64,000 nt of DNA, taken from Streptomyces sp. DH37. Lineage in GTDB: Bacteria; Actinomycetota; Actinomycetes; Streptomycetales; Streptomycetaceae. Positions 57,534 through 64,000 of this stretch are shown in pieces; position 1 is the stretch's first letter; each line of letters opens with the position of its first letter. Location: positions 104,270 to 168,269 of the forward strand of contig NZ_JARVKV010000007.1 of NCBI RefSeq assembly GCF_029813835.1, written 5' to 3'. Under the pieces are notes generated by a model. That model did not search any database. It had not been told where the DNA came from and worked only from the letters and a program-made list of their open reading frames with translations. The translations under genes and the position numbers were made by a program.

Positions 57534-60500
57534 TCAGTCCGTCCGCCACCCGGAGAACTCCACCGTGCCGCTCCGCCCGCCGCCGGCCGCCGTCATGCCC
57601 AGTCCGGCGTCCTGCCGCCCGGTCGCGCCCGGCACCCGCACGGTCGCCACCGTCCGCCACTTCGCGCCGCCGTCGGTGGACAGCTCGCCGGTGTACTCGG
57701 CGCCCGCGCGCCGCAGCCGCAGCAGCACCGGGGCCCGCACCCCGGTGATCCGGCGGTAGGCGTCCAGCGCGCCGTCCCCGTCGGAGTCGTACGACAGCAC
57801 CACCCCGTTGCCCGGGGTCACCGACAGGTTGACGAAGCCGGGGGAGCCCGCCCGCGACAGGTCGCGGCGGACGAGGATCCCCGCCCGCGCCCACGGACCG
57901 GTCTCCGCCTGGGAGTCGACCCGCACGGTCACCGAGCCCCGCTCGCCGAGCCCGCCCGGCCGGTACAGGGCGCCGAACTCCGCGGTGTCCCTCCACAGGT
58001 CCGCGCCCCCGCCGTGGACGGCGTACCGCGCGCCGAGCCGGCCGAAGACCGCGCCGTTGGTGGAGACCGTGCGCAGGCCCGCCGGGAGCGGCCCGGCCAG
58101 GAACAGCCCCCCGCGGTGCCCCGTCCGCGCCCGGCGCCCGCCGCCCTCGGGCCCGTACCGCGCCGTCAGGCTGTACGGCAGCTCCCGCAGCGGCGCGGTG
58201 AGCGGCCGGCCGGGCGCGGTCACCCGCCAGCGCACCCGGGCCCGGCCGCCCGGCGGCACGCGGTCCACGGTGGTGGGGTCCAGCGGCGCCGCCTCCAGAC
58301 CGGAGGAGCCGGTGGACAGGGCGAGGTCGACCGGGCCGGCGGCGCGCAGCCCGTTGGTGTTGGTGAAGGACGCGGTCAGCACCCCGCTCCCGCCCGGCGC
58401 CAGCACCGCCGGCTCGGCGACCGCCTCCAGCCGCCCCTGGTAGGGCGCGCGGGCGAGGACGTCGCGGACCCGCGCGGCGATGGCGTACGGATCGCCCACC
58501 GGCCGCAGCGGGTGGTCCTCGCGCTCCCGCGTCCAGGGCTCCTCGACCGCGTACCAGTCGATCGGCTCCGGCCGTCCCCCCGAGGCCAGCGCCGCGTCCA
58601 GCTCGTCCAGCAGGCGCCGCCAGCGCGGCAGGTAGAAGCCGCCGATCAGCCCGTGCCAGTCGCGGTTGGCGTAGTCGTGCAGCTTCCCGGCGTCGGAGGC
58701 GGCGCGCCCGTCCCACACCGTCAGCAGGACCCTGGCGGTGCGCTCCAGCTCCGCCTCCTCGGCCGGGGAGGCCGCCATGCGGCGGGCGGCGTCCGTCCAC
58801 GGGCCCAGCAGGAACAGCCGGTGGGTTCCGGCCAGCTCGTCGGCGTGCGTCATCAGCCGCAGCCACAGCGCCGACAGCTCCCGGAAGGACGCCAGGTCGC
58901 CGCCTTCGTAGGCGGCGCGGAGCTGGGGCAGCAGCAGGCGGCTGCGGTTGGCCAGGGCCTGCCGGGCGACGTCCACCAGGTCGTGGCGGTACGCGTCGCT
59001 GCCGCGCAGTGCGGCGGCCGTCCCCAGCAGTCCGTCGAGGGCGGCGTCGAAGCGCGCCGGGTCGTAGGTCAGCTCGGTGGGCCCGTACTGGCCGGCCCGG
59101 GTCGCGGCGAGGTCGGGGCGGGCGGCGAAGAGGCTGTCGTGGGGGAAGCCGTACAGCCGGGCGCGGTGCCGGTAGGCGGTGTCGTGCAGCGCGCGCCAGG
59201 CGTCCTCCGCGCGCGGGTCGGCGCCGCCGTAGCGGTACCGGGCGTACCGCGCGAACCAGCCGGGCAGGTCCACCGGGCCCTCGCGCCAGGCCAGCTCGGA
59301 GAAGAAGTCGAAGGCGGCCGGGTCGCGGTCGGCGGCCTCCGGCATGTACGCGGTGCCCGCCAGGGCGCTGCCGGGCTTGTCGCGCCAGGCGTGGAAGCGC
59401 TCGTTCCACACGTGGGTCTTGGCGCCGAGCAGGGTGCGGCCGCCGAAGTTGGGGATCGCGCCGAAGCAGTAGGGGGTGGAGTTCCAGTCGGCCTCGCGGT
59501 CGTGGACGGTCTCGGTGCGCTCGGAGATGCCGTCGACGATGAGCATGCGCCGCTTGTCGACGGCGTCCACCAGCTCGCGCCGCGGGTTGTCCTGCCAGCC
59601 CAGGATCACCCACACCGCCTCCGGATGGGCCTTGCGCAGGGCGGTCTCGACACCGCGCGCCGCGTCGGCCACGGGCACGTCGCCGGCGGTCCCGCCCTCG
59701 TGCAGCAGGTCCATCTTGAAGTGCCGCGCCTCGCCGAACAGCTCCCGCTGGTGCCGGTAGAAGGCGGCGGCGACGTCGGCGAAGGCGGAGGTGCGCGGAT
59801 CCAGCCAGTCGGGCCGGGCGAAGCCGTGCCAGGTGCCCTGCGGGACGGTGCGGGCGCCGGGGACGCGCGCGGCGAAGTCCTTCGGCACCGAGCCGTAGTA
59901 GCCGGGCAGCACCGGGTGCATGCCCAGCTCCCGCAGCCGCGCGGTGATGCGCCGGCCCAGTTCGGCGCGCCGCCCGATCAGCTCCGGGCTGAGCGGGCCG
60001 CCGTAGCCGCTGAGGTTCTGCAGGAGCCACCACGGCTGGTGGGAGGGGGCGGGCAGCCAGCGGCGGGCCTCGGCGTCGGAGTAGCCGAAGTCCTTCAGCA
60101 GCCGGTGGTAGACGGCCTCCTGCCCGGCGATCACCAGCACCTGGTTGCAGCCGTGCAGGGCCAGCACGTCGATGAGCCGCTCCCAGTAGGCCCAGTCGGC
60201 GTAGGGGGCGGTGTAGCCGTCGTTGGTGTCGTTGAGCACGAAGCGGTTGGGCAGCGTGGTGGAGCGCTCCAGGGGGCGCGCGGGCGCGGGCAGGGTGGCG
60301 GGCAGATCGAGCTGCCGCCCCGCCCAGGAGACGTGCGCGGAGCAGCTCTCCTTGAGGTACCAGTGGACCCCGGTGAGCAGGACGGCCGGGCTCGTCCCGG
60401 CCACCTCGACCCGCCCCGCCGCGCCCGCGACCCGGAAGCGCTCGACGCCGCCCGAGGGGGCCAGCGCGGTCAGCCGGAACTGCCCGGCGTGGTCCGGCAG

Positions 60501-60734
60501 CAGCCGGCGCAGCGCCGCGGCGGCGGGTTCGACGGAGAAGGGCGGCGCGGCGGCCGCCGCACCGCCCCCGCTCGTCGCCAGGCCCGGGCCGACCGCGGCG
60601 GCGAGCCCCGCCGCCACCGTTCCGGCGCCCAGCACCACGCGCCGGGACAGCCCCCTGGCTCCCGTGCCCTCCACCGCGTCCGCCGCCTCGGCCGCGTCCG
60701 CCGCGGGGGAGGCCGGGGCCGGCCGCCGGCTCAC
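57534..60734 (-). CDS. Secreted alpha-N-acetylglucosaminidase, GH89
   Basis: GTG 60734 overlaps the response-regulator stop (GTGA) and gives 1066 residues. A twin-arginine signal (LSRRVVLGAGTVAAGLAAAV) implies Tat export. The GH89 N-terminal domain (about 65-165) precedes the catalytic TIM barrel: LNDTNDGYTAPYADWAYWER, GCNQVLVIAGQEAVYHRLLK, HQPWWLLQNLSGYGGPLS, FKMDLLHEGGTAGDVP, VWVILGWQDNPRRELV and YCFGAIPNFGGRTLLGAK. A helical domain follows to about 740, then extra beta domains to the C terminus (an NEW3-like SGVLTASFTNTNGL region and a jelly-roll-like end). Human NAGLU and bacterial GH89 release terminal alpha-GlcNAc. Glycan source here is unknown. Confidence 0.9.
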   Translation of the reverse strand: MSRRPAPASPAADAAEAADAVEGTGARGLSRRVVLGAGTVAAGLAAAVGPGLATSGGGAAAAAPPFSVEPAAAALRRLLPDHAGQFRLTALAPSGGVERFRVAGAAGRVEVAGTSPAVLLTGVHWYLKESCSAHVSWAGRQLDLPATLPAPARPLERSTTLPNRFVLNDTNDGYTAPYADWAYWERLIDVLALHGCNQVLVIAGQEAVYHRLLKDFGYSDAEARRWLPAPSHQPWWLLQNLSGYGGPLSPELIGRRAELGRRITARLRELGMHPVLPGYYGSVPKDFAARVPGARTVPQGTWHGFARPDWLDPRTSAFADVAAAFYRHQRELFGEARHFKMDLLHEGGTAGDVPVADAARGVETALRKAHPEAVWVILGWQDNPRRELVDAVDKRRMLIVDGISERTETVHDREADWNSTPYCFGAIPNFGGRTLLGAKTHVWNERFHAWRDKPGSALAGTAYMPEAADRDPAAFDFFSELAWREGPVDLPGWFARYARYRYGGADPRAEDAWRALHDTAYRHRARLYGFPHDSLFAARPDLAATRAGQYGPTELTYDPARFDAALDGLLGTAAALRGSDAYRHDLVDVARQALANRSRLLLPQLRAAYEGGDLASFRELSALWLRLMTHADELAGTHRLFLLGPWTDAARRMAASPAEEAELERTARVLLTVWDGRAASDAGKLHDYANRDWHGLIGGFYLPRWRRLLDELDAALASGGRPEPIDWYAVEEPWTREREDHPLRPVGDPYAIAARVRDVLARAPYQGRLEAVAEPAVLAPGGSGVLTASFTNTNGLRAAGPVDLALSTGSSGLEAAPLDPTTVDRVPPGGRARVRWRVTAPGRPLTAPLRELPYSLTARYGPEGGGRRARTGHRGGLFLAGPLPAGLRTVSTNGAVFGRLGARYAVHGGGADLWRDTAEFGALYRPGGLGERGSVTVRVDSQAETGPWARAGILVRRDLSRAGSPGFVNLSVTPGNGVVLSYDSDGDGALDAYRRITGVRAPVLLRLRRAGAEYTGELSTDGGAKWRTVATVRVPGATGRQDAGLGMTAAGGGRSGTVEFSGWRTD

Positions 60735-61405
60735 CCCTGCCCCCCTTGGCTTCCCCGGCCGCCGTGGTCCAGGTAGGCCAGGACGGCCAGGACGCGGCGG
60801 TTGTCGTCGTCGGAGGGGGGCAGCCCGAGCTTGCCGAAGATGTTGGAGGTGTGCTTGGCGACCGCCCGCTCGGTGATCACCAGGTGCGCCGCGATGGCCG
60901 CGTTGGACCGGCCCTGAGCCATCAATTCCATGACCTCCTTCTCGCGCGGTGTGAGACGGCTCATCGGCCGGTCCGCCTCACGCCGCGTCAACAGTTGCTG
61001 GATCACCTGCGGATCCATGGCCGTGCCGCCCGCCGCCACGCGGCGGACGGCATCGGTGAACTGGTCCGCGTCGAAGACGCGGTCCTTCAGCAGGTAGCCG
61101 ACACCGCCGTTCCCGTCGGCCAGCAGCTCGCGCGCGTAGAGCTGCTCGACGTGCTGGGAGAGCACCAGCACCGGCAGCCCCGGCCGCTTGCGGCGGGCCG
61201 TCAGGGCGCACTGCAGCCCCTCGTCGGTGAACGACGGCGGCAGCCTGACGTCGACGACCGCCACGTCCGGGTCCAGTTCGTCCAGGGCCCTGCTCAGCTC
61301 CGGTCCGTTGTCCACCGCCGCCGCGATCTCGAAGTCGTACGCCTCCAGCAGCCGTACCAGGCCGTCGCGCAGCAGAAACAGGTCCTCGGCCAGGACAACA
61401 CGCAC
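60731..61405 (-). CDS. Orphan NarL/FixJ-type response regulator
   Basis: GTG 61405 has GAGGGAG five bases upstream and gives 224 residues. The receiver domain (1-120) has the acidic pair in VVLAEDLFLLRDG, the phosphorylated Asp in VAVVDVRLPPSFTDEGLQ (Asp about 53), VLVLSQH and the Lys in GYLLKDRV. A LuxR-type helix-turn-helix follows (LTPREKEVMELMAQGRSNAA, ITERAVAKHTSNIFGKL). No histidine kinase gene is adjacent. Its stop overlaps the GH89 start, which is unusual and suggests it is produced together with that enzyme. Confidence 0.92.
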   Translation of the reverse strand: MRVVLAEDLFLLRDGLVRLLEAYDFEIAAAVDNGPELSRALDELDPDVAVVDVRLPPSFTDEGLQCALTARRKRPGLPVLVLSQHVEQLYARELLADGNGGVGYLLKDRVFDADQFTDAVRRVAAGGTAMDPQVIQQLLTRREADRPMSRLTPREKEVMELMAQGRSNAAIAAHLVITERAVAKHTSNIFGKLGLPPSDDDNRRVLAVLAYLDHGGRGSQGGQG

Positions 61406-61478
61406 GGCAGCTCCCTCTCGACGCCCGGACAGCCCCCCGTGGGCGCCGGCGCTCACACGATAGGGCCGCCAACGGCCG

Positions 61479-62522
61479 TCAGCCGCGCGGCAGGACGGTG
61501 GAGAGGACGGACGGCAGCCGGGTCCAGTCGGAGGTGACGAAGCTCGCCCGTTCGGCCGCCAGCAGCGCCACCCGGTCGCGCGCCTGGGCCTCCGTCGGAG
61601 CGGTGGGGCTGATGGCGGGCGCCACGCCGTGGGCGTCGGTCATGACCAGCAGGTAGCGGTTCCGGGCGTACCAGGCGGTGTCGATGCCGCCGGAGACGTA
61701 GGCCGAGGCGTCGCCGTCGAAGACCACGAACCAGGGGCGCAGCGAGGCGTCGGCGTAGCGGGTCCGCGGGTCCCCGGCCTCGGCGCGGTGCACGGCGGGG
61801 AAGGCGGCGGCCTCGCCCAGCCGTCCGGCGGCGGCGAGGCCGCGCAGGTGGGCGGCGTACTCGCGGTCGGTCCACAGGGAGTCGAAGGGGTTGGACTCCT
61901 CGACGGTGCCGGGGATGAGGTGGATCAGGAACTTCCCCGCCAGCGCGTTCCGGCCCGGCCAGCCCTTCGCCCGTACGGCGTCGTCCAGCGTGGCGTGGCC
62001 GGCGGCGAGCTCCCCGGGCCGGTAGAGCGCGTCGCCCAGCTCCTGCGTCACCAGGGCGTCGAACTGCGCGGGCCCGCGGCCGTGGTTGCCGGCGAAGCCG
62101 TCCTTCATCTCGATCTTGATCAGGACGGGCCGGTGCCCGGGGTGGGCGTCGTGCCAGGCGCGCAGGTCGGACAGGCAGCCGGCCAGGCTCTGGTTGCGCG
62201 GCCTGGTGCGCAGTTCGGCGGGGGAGGAGGCGTTCTCGCAGTTGTTGTCGTTGGCCAGCGGGTTGTCGTGGGAGACGCGCCAGCCGCCCGCGTACTTGGT
62301 CCACACGTCCAGCTCCAGCAGCGAGGCGCCGGAGTCCAGGGCGTCGGCGAGGTAGGTGAACTTGTCCTTCTCGTAGGCGTTGTGCACGCCGACGGAGGTG
62401 GTGCCGGAGTACGGCAGCGCGCCGGTGTCCGCCGCCCCGGCCGGCGGGACCGCCACGAGCGCCGTGCCGATCCCGGCCGCCGCCACCGCCGTCGCCAGCC
62501 GGTTTCTCCACTGCTGTGCCAT
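61479..62522 (-). CDS. Secreted phosphatidylinositol-specific phospholipase C-like enzyme
   Basis: ATG 62522 gives 347 residues with a Sec signal ending PPAGAA (residue about 30). The mature protein shows the Ca-dependent PI-PLC pattern described from Streptomyces antibioticus: SVGVHNAYEKDKFTYLADAL with a catalytic His, LLELDVWTKYAGGWRVSHDN with metal-binding Glu/Asp and second His, PVLIKIEMKDGFAGN, and FVVFDGDASAYVSGG. It would cleave phosphatidylinositol to diacylglycerol and inositol phosphate. It lies 120 bp after the PhoX-like gene on the same strand. Specificity is not proven by sequence. Confidence 0.8.
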   Translation of the reverse strand: MAQQWRNRLATAVAAAGIGTALVAVPPAGAADTGALPYSGTTSVGVHNAYEKDKFTYLADALDSGASLLELDVWTKYAGGWRVSHDNPLANDNNCENASSPAELRTRPRNQSLAGCLSDLRAWHDAHPGHRPVLIKIEMKDGFAGNHGRGPAQFDALVTQELGDALYRPGELAAGHATLDDAVRAKGWPGRNALAGKFLIHLIPGTVEESNPFDSLWTDREYAAHLRGLAAAGRLGEAAAFPAVHRAEAGDPRTRYADASLRPWFVVFDGDASAYVSGGIDTAWYARNRYLLVMTDAHGVAPAISPTAPTEAQARDRVALLAAERASFVTSDWTRLPSVLSTVLPRG

Positions 62523-62642
62523 GTGCGCCGCCTTCCGCGTGGGGGGTCAAATCGCGCTCACAGTAGGGGAGTCGGGCCGACCCGGGGAGGGTGCGCGCGT
62601 GGCGCGGAGGCGAACGGCGGGCGGGGTGCGGGCGGGGCGGGG

Positions 62643-63818
62643 TCAGCGCCGGAAGGGCCCCGACACCTCGAACGTCATGCCGCCCAGCCCGGCCGGGTCG
62701 CCCAGGGTGCCGCGCTGGGAGGAGAAGTACAGCCGGGAGCCGTCCGGCGAGAAGGCCGGCCCGGTGATCTCGGAGTCCTCGTGGCCGTCGAGCCGGACCA
62801 CCGGGGCCACCACGCCCTCGGGCGTGATGACGTTGATCTCCATGTTGCCGCCGTCCTCCGCCACGTACAGGTCGCCGCCGGGGGTGCCGGTGATGTTGTC
62901 CACGCCGTCCAGCGGGGAGTCCGCGTCGTAGGCCACCGACAACCCGCCCCGCCCGGCGTCGTACGCCCACACCCGGTTGTCGCCCTTGGTGGTGAACCAG
63001 CAGGTGCCGTCGGCGTAGTGGCAGCCCTCGCCGCCGTCGAAGCGCAGGGCGGCGGGGACCTGGTGGCGCGTCTGCTTCCCGAACAGCGGCGCCGACGGGT
63101 CCGGGACCTCGCGCCACTCCACGCCGCCGCCCGCCGACTCGCACAGCACGTCCAGCCGCCCGCGCGACAGGTCGCCCCAGACCTCGGGGGCGTAGCGGTA
63201 GAAGCAGCCGTCGGGCTCGTCCTCCGTCAGGTAGACCACGCGCCGGTCCGGGTCGCAGGCGGCGGCCTCGTGCTTGAAGCGGCCCATCGCCTTGTGGGCG
63301 ACCGCCTCGCGCCGCCCGTACGGGTCGGTCTCGAAGACCCGGCCGCGGTGGATCTCCTCGCACGACAGCCAGGTCCGCCACGGGGTCGCCCCGCCGGCGC
63401 AGTTGAGGTTGGTGCCCCGCAGGACGCGGTACGCCCGGTCGATCGATCCGTCGGCGCGGAAGCGGAGCGCGGAGGCGCCGCCGACGAGGGGGACCTCGGA
63501 GTTGGAGACGTAGATCCATCCTCCCCCGGAGCCCTGAGCGGGCGTGGAGGTGCCCCCCTCGTCGGGGTAGCAGGCCCCGCCGTCGGGCGCCGGGTGCCAC
63601 AGGATCCCGCCGACCGGCAGGCCGGAGCGGGCCACGATCCGGCCGCGGAAGCCCTCCGGCAGCGCCATCCCGTTGGCGTCGGGCGCGCGCAGCGGACCGT
63701 ACGGGCCCGCCCCCGCCGCCGTGCCCGCCGCGGTGGCGGCCCTCTGCCACAGGGCGCCGGAGAAGGCGACGGCCCCCGCGCCGGCGGAGGCGTTTCTCAG
63801 GAAGGTGCGTCGCTGCAT
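62643..63818 (-). CDS. PhoX-like (DUF839) Tat-exported phosphatase
   Basis: ATG 63818 gives 391 residues beginning MQRRTFLRNASAGAGAVAF, a twin-arginine signal. The DUF839 beta-propeller-like body shows RAPDANGMALPEGFRGRIVA, GGWIYVSNSEVPLVGGASAL, TPWRTWLSCEEIHRGRVFET, YLTEDEPDGCFYRYAPEVWG, GTCWFTTKGDNRVWAYD and LYVAEDGGNMEINVI, rich in the Glu/Asp residues that hold Ca in PhoX. At 391 residues it is shorter than classical PhoX (about 600 or more), and belongs to the compact actinobacterial form, for which phosphatase activity is inferred. A single GTTCACC lies 87 bp upstream on its strand. Confidence 0.82.
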   Translation of the reverse strand: MQRRTFLRNASAGAGAVAFSGALWQRAATAAGTAAGAGPYGPLRAPDANGMALPEGFRGRIVARSGLPVGGILWHPAPDGGACYPDEGGTSTPAQGSGGGWIYVSNSEVPLVGGASALRFRADGSIDRAYRVLRGTNLNCAGGATPWRTWLSCEEIHRGRVFETDPYGRREAVAHKAMGRFKHEAAACDPDRRVVYLTEDEPDGCFYRYAPEVWGDLSRGRLDVLCESAGGGVEWREVPDPSAPLFGKQTRHQVPAALRFDGGEGCHYADGTCWFTTKGDNRVWAYDAGRGGLSVAYDADSPLDGVDNITGTPGGDLYVAEDGGNMEINVITPEGVVAPVVRLDGHEDSEITGPAFSPDGSRLYFSSQRGTLGDPAGLGGMTFEVSGPFRR

Positions 63819-63968
63819 GGGGGTCTCCAGGCGTGTGGGGGACGTGTACACGTCACCATCGCGCGGCGCGGGCGGTCGGCCAAGGGGGCCGGCGGGGAAG
63901 ATCCGGTGAACAGCCGCCCGCCCGCGCACCGTCCGCCGCCGGGACGGCGCCCGCGCCGCACGGCCGCC

Positions 63969-64000
63969 GGCCCCCGGGCGCGGTCGGGCGCCCGGGGGCC
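63969..64000. terminator. Hairpin at right edge of window
   Basis: GGCCCCCGGGCGC and its exact complement form a 13-bp stem with a 6-base loop that ends on the last base shown. It is probably a terminator for a gene outside the window. Confidence 0.5.

Noticed and set aside
63905..63911. GTTCACC on the minus strand, 87 bp before the PhoX-like gene, as a PHO box
   Set aside because: A PhoP site needs at least two 11-bp direct repeat units; the neighbouring unit does not match, so one heptamer is not enough.
1..64000. tRNA or rRNA genes, CRISPR arrays, insertion sequences, integrases
   Set aside because: I saw no cloverleaf-like sequence, no regular repeat-spacer array and no transposase or integrase motif on either strand. 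The accessory look of 8853-12960 therefore rests on gene content only.

Overview
The window is about 72-75% GC by eye, uses GC-ending codons throughout, and carries families typical of Streptomyces: an XRE/DUF5753 regulator, an F420-dependent NADP reductase, Tat-exported phosphatases, an Rsm22 protein, a maltose ABC operon without its own ATPase, and GlnE next to an atypical glutamine synthetase. The stretch from panB and map through nadE, glnA2, glnE, malR/malEFG, alpha-glucosidase, amylase and pullulanase resembles the core chromosome of Streptomyces coelicolor around its malE and glnE genes. The source is therefore very probably a Streptomyces chromosome; the species cannot be named from the sequence alone.

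Layout. 1-1440: four short genes, each overlapping the next by 4 bp and ending in an XRE/DUF5753 regulator. 1441-8852: a Uma2 remnant, a cupin protein, a HAD hydrolase, a lactate monooxygenase-like flavoenzyme with PhzF, PhoD phosphatase and a Bcr/CflA exporter. 8853-12960: the accessory-looking part. A DUF262 protein overlaps a CBS-pair/HEPN-like protein, a strong terminator follows, and then come decayed remnants of DUF397, a Phd-type antitoxin and a VapC/PIN toxin. 12961-20458: anti-sigma-like ATPase, Rsm22, dimethylargininase, small prim-pol protein, lipoprotein, secreted beta-mannanase with a CebR box, and heme oxygenase with an iron box. 20587-30673: map, npdG, site-2 protease, Hsp20, panB and two drug exporters, one with its own TetR repressor. 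30926-38100: nadE, a GNAT, glnA2 and glnE. 38189-55761: PAP2 protein and a large maltose/starch cluster. 55902-63818: DUF4253, TetR, a GH89 hexosaminidase translationally coupled to an orphan response regulator, secreted PI-PLC and PhoX.

How the genes work together. The extracellular alpha-amylase and the two-active-site amylopullulanase would cut starch and pullulan to maltodextrins. MalE (and a second, divergent MalE-like lipoprotein) would bind them, MalFG would import them, and the cytoplasmic GH13 alpha-glucosidase would split them. Two closely related LacI regulators flank the system. The malE and amylase upstream regions share one spaced TTGC motif that I propose as the MalR operator. 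PhoD, PhoX and PI-PLC point to phosphate scavenging, and mannanase and GH89 to secreted glycan degradation.

The best candidate for an undescribed system is the two-gene DUF262 + CBS/HEPN operon at 9339-12199. It pairs a GmrSD-like sensor/nuclease, whose HNH histidines look replaced, with a nucleotide-sensing CBS module fused to a putative RNase (R-x4-H).
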